From Bacillota bacterium (lineage in GTDB: Bacteria; Bacillota; Clostridia; Oscillospirales; Ruminococcaceae): a stretch of DNA of 6,142 nt. A model generated the notes under the pieces. The model was not told where the DNA came from. It saw only the letters and a program-made list of their open reading frames with translations, and searched no databases. The position numbers were made by a program, and so were the translations under genes. The first letter of the stretch is position 1; each line of letters starts with the position of its first letter. Below are positions 1-5,196 of the stretch, one piece after another. The stretch spans positions 1 to 6,142 of the forward strand of contig JAEXAZ010000261.1 in assembly GCA_023394255.1 (NCBI GenBank), written 5' to 3'.

Positions 1-2
1 AC

Positions 3-536
3 AGCCACCTTTTCATCAATTCCATTGCAAATCAGGTGTTGAATGAAATGGACTTTGCGGATATCGAGCACCGGTATGGCGAATTGCTTGACCGGGTCGT
101 CATTGAACTGACAGAGGAGGAAAAGCAGGGTGAAAACTGTACTCGCATCAAGCAGAAGGTTGCCGCGCGATGGGGGGCGCAGGTGGCGCTGGACGACTTC
201 GGAACCGGATATAACAGCGATGTGGCGCTTTTGTCGGTCCGGCCGGATTTTGTGAAGATCGATATTTCCATCGTGCGCAATATTGACACAGACATAAACC
301 GTCAGAAAATTCTGCAGAACCTGGTCTCGTATTCGCACAGCAGGGGCATCCGGGTCATTGCCGAGGGGGTCGAGACGATCGATGAACTCCGAACGGTCAT
401 CCAAAACAACGTCGACTATGTCCAGGGCTATTATACAGCCCGTCCGGCCCCGATCTGCCAGCAGATCCCTCCCGCGGTACAGGAGGAAATCCGCCAGATT
501 GCTGCCCACCGGGAAACGGCAGACATAACCAATTAA
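3..536 (+). CDS. EAL-domain c-di-GMP phosphodiesterase, C-terminal part (5' end outside window)
   Basis: The open frame runs in from the left edge and gives 177 residues before TAA, so only the C-terminal two-thirds or so of an EAL domain is present; the EAL motif itself and any sensory or GGDEF domain lie outside. Visible catalytic positions, in fragment numbering, are the Asn of FINS (N6), the Glu of ELTE (E35), the metal-binding pair in DDFGTGYNS (D64, D65), the Lys of VKID (K85), the Glu of AEGVET (E121) and the Gln of VQGYY (Q141). All are the residues expected in active EAL enzymes, which hydrolyse c-di-GMP to pGpG using Mg2+ or Mn2+, so the protein is probably active rather than a degenerate binding protein. 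The last 20 or so residues after the QG motif are a short hydrophilic tail. Its stop codon overlaps the left arm of a terminator, so it is the last gene of its transcript. Family call is secure; cellular role cannot be judged without the N-terminus. Confidence 0.95.
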   Translation, partial: SHLFINSIANQVLNEMDFADIEHRYGELLDRVVIELTEEEKQGENCTRIKQKVAARWGAQVALDDFGTGYNSDVALLSVRPDFVKIDISIVRNIDTDINRQKILQNLVSYSHSRGIRVIAEGVETIDELRTVIQNNVDYVQGYYTARPAPICQQIPPAVQEEIRQIAAHRETADITN

Positions 537-571
537 AAGCAGAAGCCCGCATCATGCGGGCTTCTGCTTTT
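535..571. terminator. Bidirectional intrinsic terminator between convergent genes
   Basis: A perfect 16-bp stem (535-550 with 556-571) with a 5-nt ATCAT loop. The arms run from an A4 tract through GCAGAAGCCCGC, so each strand ends the hairpin in a T4 run. It overlaps the stop codon of the EAL gene and starts 6 bp after the stop codon of the minus-strand small gene at 578-742, so it can serve both convergent genes. Confidence 0.9.
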
Positions 572-577
572 CTGCTT

Positions 578-742
578 TCAGACGAATACGAAGGGCGAAA
601 AGATGACGATCAGTAAAAAGAAGATTCCCAATCCGATCAGAAACGGAGTAAGGCATCCGGTGCCGCAGCCGGACGGACGTCTGGAACAGTTTTGCGGTCT
701 GCAGTTGCAGGTGTTTTTATCGGGACAGCCGGGATTATTCAT
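578..742 (-). CDS. Small cysteine-rich single-span membrane protein, 54 aa, unrecognised family
   Basis: The minus-strand ORF gives 54 residues from an ATG at 742-740 to a TGA at 580-578. Residues 1-30 are polar and rich in Cys (C6, C12, C14, C19, C26, C30), Pro, Asn and Arg. Residues about 33-54 form one continuous hydrophobic stretch (PFLIGLGIFFLLIVIFSP and onward) that can span the membrane and runs to the C-terminus. A strong Shine-Dalgarno (AGAGGTGAT, 748-756) sits 5 nt before the ATG, and a terminator follows the stop by 6 bp; together these make a real gene much more likely than chance. The layout, a Gly/Cys-rich head plus a terminal hydrophobic helix, loosely recalls small sporulation membrane proteins of the YjcZ type, but there is no motif that proves this. 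The six cysteines could bind metal or form disulfides. Upstream on the same strand is the 108-residue gene at 862-1188, separated by 119 bp holding a GC-rich hairpin. Confidence 0.75.
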   Translation of the reverse strand: MNNPGCPDKNTCNCRPQNCSRRPSGCGTGCLTPFLIGLGIFFLLIVIFSPFVFV

Positions 743-747
743 GTTGC

Positions 748-756
748 ATCACCTCT
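748..756 (-). promoter_or_regulatory. Ribosome binding site of the 54-aa membrane protein gene
   Basis: The minus-strand sequence AGAGGTGAT matches the anti-Shine-Dalgarno target AGGAGGTGAT closely, with 5 nt to the ATG at 742. It is the main evidence that the short ORF 578-742 is translated and that this ATG is its start. Confidence 0.75.
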
Positions 757-811
757 CAATGCTTATGCGCAAAAGAAAGCCAATAGACTGGCGGATGGCA
801 GAACCGAATCT

Positions 812-849
812 GCCGCCGGAATCCGGCCGATACGCCGGCCCCCGGCGGC
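812..849 (-). terminator. GC-rich hairpin after the 108-aa gene, possible terminator or processing stem
   Basis: Outer arms GCCGCCGG (812-819) and CCGGCGGC (842-849) pair over 8 bp, and an inner 5-bp stem (825-829 with 836-840) can form in the loop. It lies 12 bp beyond the stop codon of the minus-strand gene at 862-1188. No T-run follows on the minus strand, so it is not a classical intrinsic terminator. It could stabilise the 3' end of that message or partly attenuate readthrough into the downstream small gene. Confidence 0.4.
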
Positions 850-861
850 TTCAGGCAAAGG

Positions 862-1188
862 TCAGATATTTTGCGCGGTGATCACAATAGAGCTGTTGGT
901 CAGGCTGAACAGGATCGTATTGTTGGTGTTCAGCAGGTTGTCTGCTGTACTTCCTCTTGCGGTTACGCACATTTTTGTGCAAATATATTGCCCGTTGCTG
1001 TTCTGGTAAGCCAAAATTCCGTCGAGGAACGGGTCGGTGTCACTGCCGTAGGCGATGGTCTTGCTTTTATTCGCAATCAGTGTAAACCCGATGCGTCTTC
1101 TGATGCATCCCGGATTGCTTCCGGCTCTTACGAACAAGTAGACCTGCAGGGCAGAGCCGGTGTTGTTTGTAAATGTTTTAATTCCCAT
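862..1188 (-). CDS. Hypothetical 108-aa protein, predicted beta-rich, unrecognised family
   Basis: A 108-residue minus-strand ORF beginning MGIKTFTNNTGS. The start is supported by GGATGTGAT at 1195-1203, one mismatch from the ideal GGAGGTGAT, 6 nt before the ATG. The sequence alternates short hydrophobic stretches (LQVYLFV, RIGFTLIA, TILFSLT, SIVITA) with Asn/Thr/Ser/Gly-rich turns, which suggests an all-beta fold. There is no signal peptide, membrane segment or obvious catalytic motif; Cys residues occur at 28, 70 and 74. It ends with SSIVITAQNI and is followed by a GC-rich hairpin. By eye its DNA is AT-richer than the kdp genes. Its upstream region has two TATAAT boxes. I have an impression that short proteins starting with a similar 'IKTFTNNTGS' segment occur in other Bacillota, but no function comes with it and I cannot verify this. 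Next on the strand is the 54-aa membrane protein gene. Confidence 0.75.
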   Translation of the reverse strand: MGIKTFTNNTGSALQVYLFVRAGSNPGCIRRRIGFTLIANKSKTIAYGSDTDPFLDGILAYQNSNGQYICTKMCVTARGSTADNLLNTNNTILFSLTNSSIVITAQNI

Positions 1189-1194
1189 TCTATC

Positions 1195-1203
1195 ATCACA
1201 TCC
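1195..1203 (-). promoter_or_regulatory. Ribosome binding site of the 108-aa gene
   Basis: The minus strand reads GGATGTGAT, 8 of 9 matching GGAGGTGAT, 6 nt before the ATG at 1188. It fixes the start of the gene at 862-1188. Confidence 0.65.
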
Positions 1204-1222
1204 ATATCGGTTAATCTATGGA

Positions 1223-1246
1223 CATTATATCCATACTGCATTATAT
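1223..1246 (-). promoter_or_regulatory. Two tandem TATAAT boxes upstream of the 108-aa gene
   Basis: On the minus strand TATAAT occurs twice, at 1229-1224 and 1245-1240, each inside the repeated octamer CATTATAT (plus strand 1223-1230 and 1239-1246; 16-bp period). Initiation from the nearer box would give a leader of roughly 29 nt. Neither box has a recognisable TTGACA at 16-18 bp, so the assignment is tentative. The surrounding stretch 1201-1250 also has several CCATAT/ATATGG half-sites, for example CCATA at 1231-1235 facing TATGG at 1244-1248. The rest of the gene-free stretch 1189-1296 holds a 6-bp inverted repeat, GCTTCG/CGAAGC at 1259-1276. Confidence 0.4.
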
Positions 1247-1296
1247 GGCTGTGGTTGTGCTTCGGTGTATCGAAGCGGTTTTGCAGGGGCAAAACA

Positions 1297-1336
1297 ATGA
1301 AGCACCCGCCATGGGAGATGATGGCGGGTGCTTCAT
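1297..1336 (-). terminator. Strong minus-strand intrinsic terminator (end of the kdpDE transcript)
   Basis: A perfect 16-bp stem pairs 1297-1312 with 1321-1336 around an 8-nt loop. The core is GC-rich (GCACCCGCC). On the minus strand it is followed by TTGTTTTG, a usable U-tract; on the plus strand GGGGAAG follows, so it works leftward. The only confident minus-strand genes upstream are kdpE and kdpD, so it probably ends that operon about 205 bp past the kdpE stop. It also lies 9 bp past the stop of the doubtful small ORF at 1346-1486. Confidence 0.85.
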
Positions 1337-1345
1337 GGGGAAGCG

Positions 1346-1486
1346 CTATTTGTATTTACAAGTATAGGAGAAACAAATATCGCAGTCAATACATTCCGGA
1401 AAGGTTTGTAAGATTGCATCAATTGCGTCGTATTGATTCGTTCTTCTTGCAATAGAATGGATCAATTCATCTAAAATTACGCTCAA
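1346..1486 (-). pseudogene. Possible small or decayed ORF without a good start, C-terminus Cys-rich
   Basis: A minus-strand frame is open from the first codon after a stop at 1504-1502 to TAG at 1348-1346. From the TTG at 1486 it gives 46 residues, including DELIHSIARR and a tail with four cysteines (ECIDCDICFSYTC). The amino-acid content looks protein-like and the stop sits 9 bp before a strong terminator. Against it, there is no ATG in frame and no ribosome binding site. In the neighbouring frame an ATG at 1505 reads MTYSSKIERNFR and then stops just where the other frame becomes plausible, so a single-base indel (or sequencing error) could have split one gene of about 53 codons. That ATG also lacks a Shine-Dalgarno. 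Treat as a doubtful remnant. Confidence 0.3.
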
Positions 1487-1498
1487 TTTTAGATGAAT
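1465..1498. repeat. Perfect 14-bp AT-rich inverted repeat
   Basis: ATTCATCTAAAATT (1465-1478) and its exact reverse complement (1485-1498) flank a 6-nt ACGCTC spacer. It lies 43 bp beyond the kdpE stop codon. The stem is too AT-rich for an ordinary terminator and has no T-run, so it may be an operator, a remnant of a mobile element end, or an mRNA 3' stabilising stem. It overlaps the 5' part of the doubtful ORF at 1346-1486. Confidence 0.7.
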
Positions 1499-1541
1499 AT
1501 GTCATAAACAGATCGGGAGGACCGTTTACAGAACGAAGAGA

Positions 1542-2261
1542 TTACAGATTTGTATTCTCTTCGGCAATGCGAAGCATCCTGTACCCGATGCCGATATGTG
1601 TTTGGATATATTTTGGCTGAGAAGGAACCGGTTCGATTTTTTTGCGCAGAGTGGCCATAAAGACGCGCAGGGATGGGGTATCGGCAGGCATTGGATTGCC
1701 CCAGACCTCTTTCAGGATGAAATTATGGGTGAGCACCTTGCCGGCATTTTTTGCAAGCACACATAACAGCTTGTACTCCATGGGGGTCAGATGGATTTCC
1801 CGGTTTTCCACAAATACGCAGCCGGCCGCATAGTCAATTTTCAGGCCGCCGTTGATAAAAACGCTGGAGGACGTCCCCTGTTTTTCCCTGTCATAGCTGA
1901 TGCGCCGCAGGGTCACGCGCAGCCTCGCCAGAAGCTCATTGACGCTGAACGGCTTTGTCAGATAATCATCCGCGCCCGCGTCCAGCGCTCCAATCTTATC
2001 CTGATCATCGCTGCGCGCGCTCACTACAATAATCGGGACATTGGACCATGTACGTACCTTTCGGATGATGTCCACACCGTCCATGTCAGGCAGCCCCAAG
2101 TCCAGAATGATGATGTCCGGCTGCTGAGACGCGGCCTCCAGAATGGAAATCGCTCCCGTTTCAGCTGTAAAATACTGATAGCCCTGCGTCTCGAGGGTGG
2201 TCGCGATCAGGTTCCGGACAGCCTTGTCATCCTCAACGATTAATATTCTTGGCTTATTCAT
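1542..2261 (-). CDS. kdpE: KdpE, OmpR-family response regulator for potassium homeostasis
   Basis: 239 residues, the usual KdpE length (about 225-240). The N-terminal receiver domain (1 to about 120) begins MNKPRILIVEDD with the acidic pocket at E10-D11-D12; the phosphoacceptor is D54 in IILDLGLPDMDG, the switch Ser is S81 in IIVVSAR and the conserved Lys is K103 in LTKPF. The C-terminal winged-helix DNA-binding domain (about 135-232) has the typical LTPMEYKLL, LRVFMATLRKKIE and HIGIGYRML segments. The start is set by the VEDD motif lying 9 residues in and by a near-perfect Shine-Dalgarno (2269-2276); the frame stays open further upstream, but only as a shadow of kdpD. The gene overlaps the end of kdpD by 8 nt (ATGAATAA), implying translational coupling. 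KdpD phosphorylates KdpE, which then binds direct-repeat DNA sites to activate K+ uptake genes. Likely targets are the two TTTACA-type repeats at 5058-5113. Confidence 0.95.
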   Translation of the reverse strand: MNKPRILIVEDDKAVRNLIATTLETQGYQYFTAETGAISILEAASQQPDIIILDLGLPDMDGVDIIRKVRTWSNVPIIVVSARSDDQDKIGALDAGADDYLTKPFSVNELLARLRVTLRRISYDREKQGTSSSVFINGGLKIDYAAGCVFVENREIHLTPMEYKLLCVLAKNAGKVLTHNFILKEVWGNPMPADTPSLRVFMATLRKKIEPVPSQPKYIQTHIGIGYRMLRIAEENTNL

Positions 2262-4866
2262 GATAAGGCACCTCCTCTGCCGGCAATGTAAAGCAAAAAA
2301 TGGTCCCGTGCGGTTGGTTGTCCTGCACGGAAATCGTTCCGCCATGCGCGTTGATGATCGATTTGCACAGGAACAGCCCCAGCCCGAGCCCCCGCCGGCG
2401 GTCGCTGCGCTGGTTGTCGGCGGTAAAAAACATCTCGAACAGGTGTTTTTTCTGGTCGTCAGGAATCCCGTCCCCGTCGTCCGCAATTTCCACAAGCACC
2501 ATCCGGTGCTCTTTTTTTGCGCTGATGCGGATTGTGGAACCTGACTCCGTATACTTGATGGCGTTGTCAACGATGTTAATAACTACTTGTATAATCAGAC
2601 GGGAATCCATTCTGGCCATCAGCAGGTCGTCCTCGAGCTGCACCTGAATCGGGTGTTCCGAACTTCTGCGGTTAATATGGGCCAGCGCTTCCTGAATCAC
2701 CTCATCGAGCAGCTCCGGTTCCATGTGGAGGCTCATTGTCCCGTTTTCAATGCGTGTTACCGACAGCAGGTTTTCCACAAGGTTGATCAGCCAGATGGAA
2801 TCGTCGTAAATGCCGGTATAAAGCTGCTGCTTTTTGGCCTCGCTCAGGATGGCGTTGCTGCTCATCAGAATCCCGGCGCTGCCGGAAATACTGGTGAGCG
2901 GGGTGCGCAGGTCATGGGAAATGGCCCGCAGCAGATTTGCGCGCAGCTGCTCCCGCTGGGCCTGGATGGCGATCCGGTTTTTTGTGTCGCTCATCTGCTC
3001 TTTCTCCAGCGCAAGCGCGCATTCGCTCAGCATGGCAATCAGCAGGTTCTTTTCAAAGGCGTCCAGAATGGGCGCGCCTTCCATCACGATGCCTGTGACC
3101 GCGAACACATTGTTTTGGCTCCTGACGGCGAGATACAGGCATTTCGCGTCGGAATGGGTATTTGTGGTGGCGCCCGCATGCTTGCCGTTGCTCAAAACCC
3201 ACTGTGCGACTTTCCGCTCGGATTCGCTGGTATAACGGCTCCAGACAATCGCTTCTCCGTCTTTTTCAAACAAAACGGGCACTTTCAGGCGGCCGTCGGA
3301 AACCGGATAAAAAAACACGCTCCGGCTCAGCAGTTTAATCATCTGGCGGGCGGTCTGCCCGATGATTTCCTCGCTGCTTTTCGTCCGCTGCAGCATCTGG
3401 CTGGTTTCAAGCAGCACCTCGGTACGGTAGGCCTTTCTGGCGGCCTGAACGGCCTGATCCTTGACCCGGATGGTCAGTGAACTGGCGACAAAAGAGGCGA
3501 TCAGCATAACGGTGAAGGTGATCAGATGGCCTGTGTTATAGGCTACTAAGGAAAATCGGGGTTCCGTAAACAGATAATTGAACACCACAACGCTCAGCAG
3601 GGACGCGATGCTGCCGTAAACCTGTCCGTTTGTCGCAATCGAGATGAGAAGGACGCCCAGGATATAGACAGTGGTAATGTTCGCCTCGCTGAATCCCAAA
3701 TGGAAAAACCACAGACCGACCAGCGAGGTCAGGGAGAGGATCCCGGCAGTCTTGCATGCGTCTGCAAAAGACCAGCGGACCTTTTCAAAATGCCGGGCGG
3801 CAAATGGCGGCATGGATTCCGGAATAATATAGATATCCATATTCGGCATCATGCCGATCAGCCGTTCCACAAGCACCGGTTTAGCGGCAAGCCAACGTTT
3901 TTTCCCATTGGAACGTCCGATAACGATCTTCGTCACGCCGCTGATTTTCGCGTATTCCGCAATCTGTGTGGCGATATCCCTGCCATACACAGTGGCGACC
4001 CTGGCGCCGAGCTGCTCCGCGAGTTTCAGATTATCCATCGGGCGGACGTCGCTGCCCTCTTCTCCGGCATCATCCGACTGCTGAACGAAAAGGGCCGTGA
4101 AGGAGCCGTGAAACGCGTTGGCGATGCGGGCCGCCGCGCGGATGACTTTCGCGTTGGACGGGGAACCGGAAATGCAGGTCAGAATATGTTCCTCCAGATG
4201 GGAGTCCTCATGGAAGACCGACTGCTGCGACTTTTCAGCTTTCTTTCCCATCCGGTCGGCACAGCGGCGCAGCGCCAGCTCCCGCAGGGCGGACAGCTTT
4301 TCCAGCAACCGCTCGTCGGCGGGCTCACGCATACGGACGATCAGCTCTTCCGGCTCGATGTCAATCAGGTCGACCTGATCGGCGCTGTCAAAAATGCTGT
4401 CGGGAATCCGGTTGGCCTCCTCGCTTCCGGTGATGGATGTAACGGCATCGCTGAGGCTTTCGATATTCTGGACATCAAGCGTGGTATAAACGTCAATACC
4501 GGCCCTGAGCAGTTCTTCAATGTCCTGATAGCGCTTTCTGTTGCGGCAGCCCTGGGCGTTGGCATGCTCCATCTCATCCACCAGAATCAGCTGGGGGTGC
4601 CGCCTGATTGCGCGGTCCAGATGGAATTCGCCCGATTTATAGAGCGGCAGGGCTTCCAGCCCGTCTGAAAGGGAGATCGTCTGCGAAGCGGAAAGCGGGC
4701 TGAGATATCCGGCCACAACGTCGGCCCCGCGCGATTTTTCCGCATGGGCGGCTTCCAGCATGGCAAAAGACTTTCCCGTTCCGGCCGCGTAGCTGAAATA
4801 GATCCTCAGCCTTCCGGGCTTTTTTTCAGGTTCCTCCGCCCGCATTCCCAAAGCTCTTTTGGACAT
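2254..4866 (-). CDS. kdpD: KdpD, membrane sensor histidine kinase for K+ / osmotic stress
   Basis: 870 residues from the chosen ATG (4866), typical of full-length KdpD. Domain order: KdpD N-terminal ATP-binding domain with P-loop AAGTGKS (residues 27-33) and the LVDEMEHANAQG Walker B-like segment (about 95-106), then the IDVYTTLDVQNIESL signature; USP-like domain (about 226-351); four membrane helices (about 374-468); GAF-like domain (about 485-620); HisKA with phosphorylated His651 in RAISHDLRTPLT; HATPase with the N box (N764, N768 in VINIVDNAIKYT), ADDGDGI (D796) and a RRRGLGLGL G2 box. All catalytic residues are present, so kinase and phosphatase activity are expected. The USP domain contains CISGSPSN (231-238), close to the c-di-AMP binding motif described for S. 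aureus KdpD. A longer ATG (4923) exists, but only the 4866 ATG has a Shine-Dalgarno (4876-4884). kdpE follows with an 8-nt overlap. No kdpFABC is seen in the window. Confidence 0.96.
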   Translation of the reverse strand: MSKRALGMRAEEPEKKPGRLRIYFSYAAGTGKSFAMLEAAHAEKSRGADVVAGYLSPLSASQTISLSDGLEALPLYKSGEFHLDRAIRRHPQLILVDEMEHANAQGCRNRKRYQDIEELLRAGIDVYTTLDVQNIESLSDAVTSITGSEEANRIPDSIFDSADQVDLIDIEPEELIVRMREPADERLLEKLSALRELALRRCADRMGKKAEKSQQSVFHEDSHLEEHILTCISGSPSNAKVIRAAARIANAFHGSFTALFVQQSDDAGEEGSDVRPMDNLKLAEQLGARVATVYGRDIATQIAEYAKISGVTKIVIGRSNGKKRWLAAKPVLVERLIGMMPNMDIYIIPESMPPFAARHFEKVRWSFADACKTAGILSLTSLVGLWFFHLGFSEANITTVYILGVLLISIATNGQVYGSIASLLSVVVFNYLFTEPRFSLVAYNTGHLITFTVMLIASFVASSLTIRVKDQAVQAARKAYRTEVLLETSQMLQRTKSSEEIIGQTARQMIKLLSRSVFFYPVSDGRLKVPVLFEKDGEAIVWSRYTSESERKVAQWVLSNGKHAGATTNTHSDAKCLYLAVRSQNNVFAVTGIVMEGAPILDAFEKNLLIAMLSECALALEKEQMSDTKNRIAIQAQREQLRANLLRAISHDLRTPLTSISGSAGILMSSNAILSEAKKQQLYTGIYDDSIWLINLVENLLSVTRIENGTMSLHMEPELLDEVIQEALAHINRRSSEHPIQVQLEDDLLMARMDSRLIIQVVINIVDNAIKYTESGSTIRISAKKEHRMVLVEIADDGDGIPDDQKKHLFEMFFTADNQRSDRRRGLGLGLFLCKSIINAHGGTISVQDNQPHGTIFCFTLPAEEVPYHE
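2269..2276 (-). promoter_or_regulatory. Ribosome binding site of kdpE, inside kdpD
   Basis: The minus strand reads AGGAGGTG 7 nt before the kdpE ATG at 2261. It lies in the last codons of kdpD and rules out the longer in-frame start far upstream, near 2570. Confidence 0.9.
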
Positions 4867-4875
4867 ACCTGTTTT

Positions 4876-4884
4876 CTCCTCTCC
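4876..4884 (-). promoter_or_regulatory. Ribosome binding site deciding the kdpD start
   Basis: The minus strand reads GGAGAGGAG 9 nt before the ATG at 4866. The alternative in-frame ATG at 4923 has no purine-rich element before it, so the shorter 870-residue form is preferred. Confidence 0.75.
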
Positions 4885-4945
4885 GCGGCCATCCGGAACG
4901 TGGCCTTCCTGTCTGCAAAGCATGCAGTGGTATAATCGGCTATCA

Positions 4946-4977
4946 GGGCGGGAGCGAGCTTTACGGGCGCCCCGCCC
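4946..4977 (-). promoter_or_regulatory. GC-rich stem-loop in the kdpD leader
   Basis: GGGCGGG (4946-4952) pairs with CCCGCCC (4971-4977) over 7 bp, with an 18-nt loop that can form competing inner pairings (GGGC/GCCC). If transcription starts near 5001 this lies about 25 nt into a roughly 135-nt 5' leader, which is long for a simple promoter. A second weak stem, GGCCA/TGGCC, can form just upstream of the kdpD Shine-Dalgarno. It may be an RNA regulatory leader, but it matches no riboswitch consensus that I recognise; in particular I do not see the ydaO-type c-di-AMP motif. Confidence 0.35.
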
Positions 4978-4983
4978 ATAAAC

Positions 4984-5016
4984 TGATATGATAACCGTGC
5001 TGCGGTTATTATATCA
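4984..5016. promoter_or_regulatory. Imperfect 14-bp palindrome overlapping the kdpD -10 element
   Basis: Arms TGATATGATAACCG (4984-4997) and CGGTTATTATATCA (5003-5016) are inverted with one mismatch (a G-U pair in RNA) around a TGCTG spacer. On the minus strand the right arm contains the extended -10 of kdpD, and the palindrome covers the predicted start point. This is a good position for a repressor operator; it could instead form a stem at the very 5' end of the mRNA. Confidence 0.6.
5008..5016 (-). promoter_or_regulatory. Extended -10 promoter of kdpDE
   Basis: The minus strand reads TGATATAAT, an extended -10 (TGnTATAAT), with no TTGACA-like hexamer at 16-18 bp. That pattern fits an activator-dependent promoter. 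The start would be near 5001. A TTTACA-type direct repeat lies upstream at 5058-5074, about -57 to -73. Confidence 0.6.
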
Positions 5017-5057
5017 CATTCCGCAAAATTGGGCATGCGGTGACGACCGGTTTGCAG

Positions 5058-5074
5058 GATTAAAATTGTGTAAA
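5058..5074 (-). promoter_or_regulatory. Candidate KdpE operator facing kdpD
   Basis: On the minus strand TTTACA (5074-5069), 5 nt, then TTAATC (5063-5058) form a direct repeat with an 11-bp period, the geometry used by OmpR/PhoB-family dimers. The remembered E. coli kdp site has the same layout (TTTATA-N5-TTTACA). It lies 44 bp upstream of the kdpD -10, consistent with KdpE autoregulation. Confidence 0.5.
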
Positions 5075-5096
5075 GAAACCTGTATCAGGTCGGATC

Positions 5097-5113
5097 TTTA
5101 CATGCCGTTAACA
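5097..5113 (+). promoter_or_regulatory. Candidate KdpE operator facing the small membrane protein gene and ktrB
   Basis: TTTACA (5097-5102), 5 nt, then TTAACA (5108-5113): an 11-bp direct repeat matching the one at 5058-5074 but in the opposite orientation. It ends 42 bp before the TATAAT at 5156-5161, putting it at about -71 to -55 from a start near 5168. That is the position remembered for the E. coli kdpFABC operator. Confidence 0.5.
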
Positions 5114-5129
5114 CATTTGCTTCATATTC

Positions 5130-5138
5130 TAACGCCAT
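5130..5138 (+). repeat. 9-bp repeat TAACGCCAT, copy 1
   Basis: TAACGCCAT lies between the candidate operator and the -10 of the gene at 5197. An identical copy is at 5371-5379 upstream of ktrB. Each copy is close to a TTTATATAAT element (5152-5161 and 5359-5368), but the order is reversed in the second copy. Confidence 0.4.
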
Positions 5139-5155
5139 ATTAATCCCGCGTTTTA

Positions 5156-5161
5156 TATAAT
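5156..5161 (+). promoter_or_regulatory. -10 box for the small membrane protein gene (and possibly ktrB)
   Basis: A perfect TATAAT within TTTATATAAT with no good -35 at 16-18 bp, as expected for an activator-dependent promoter. The start would fall near 5168, giving a leader of about 29 nt to the ATG at 5197. Confidence 0.5.
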
Positions 5162-5196
5162 TGATAGCAAGCTATAGGAAGGGCAGATGCGGTTCG

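Noticed and set aside
603..1455. Overlapping plus-strand ORFs between the EAL gene and kdpE
   Set aside because: They are antisense to the two small minus-strand genes, whose starts have good Shine-Dalgarno sites; the plus frames have none.
1465..1498. Insertion-sequence terminal repeat pair
   Set aside because: The arms are only 6 bp apart with no transposase or target duplication nearby, so an intact element is excluded; only a relic remains possible.
2262..2570. Long N-terminal extension of the kdpE reading frame (start near 2570)
   Set aside because: It overlaps the HATPase part of kdpD out of frame, has no regulator-like sequence, and the receiver domain begins cleanly at 2261 behind a near-perfect Shine-Dalgarno.
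2587..3480. 297-codon plus-strand ORF, and similar plus-strand ORFs at 3700-4668
   Set aside because: Both lie antisense to well-supported kdpD, with low-complexity Gln/Gly/His-rich translations typical of antisense shadows in G+C-rich codon usage.
4867..4923. Upstream ATG extending kdpD by 19 residues
   Set aside because: No ribosome binding site before it, and the added residues are not KdpD-like; the ATG at 4866 has GGAGAGGAG at proper spacing.
4806..5036. 76-codon minus-strand ORF covering the kdpD leader and start
   Set aside because: It overlaps the kdpD promoter palindrome and the kdpD 5' end in another frame and has no ribosome binding site or recognisable domain.
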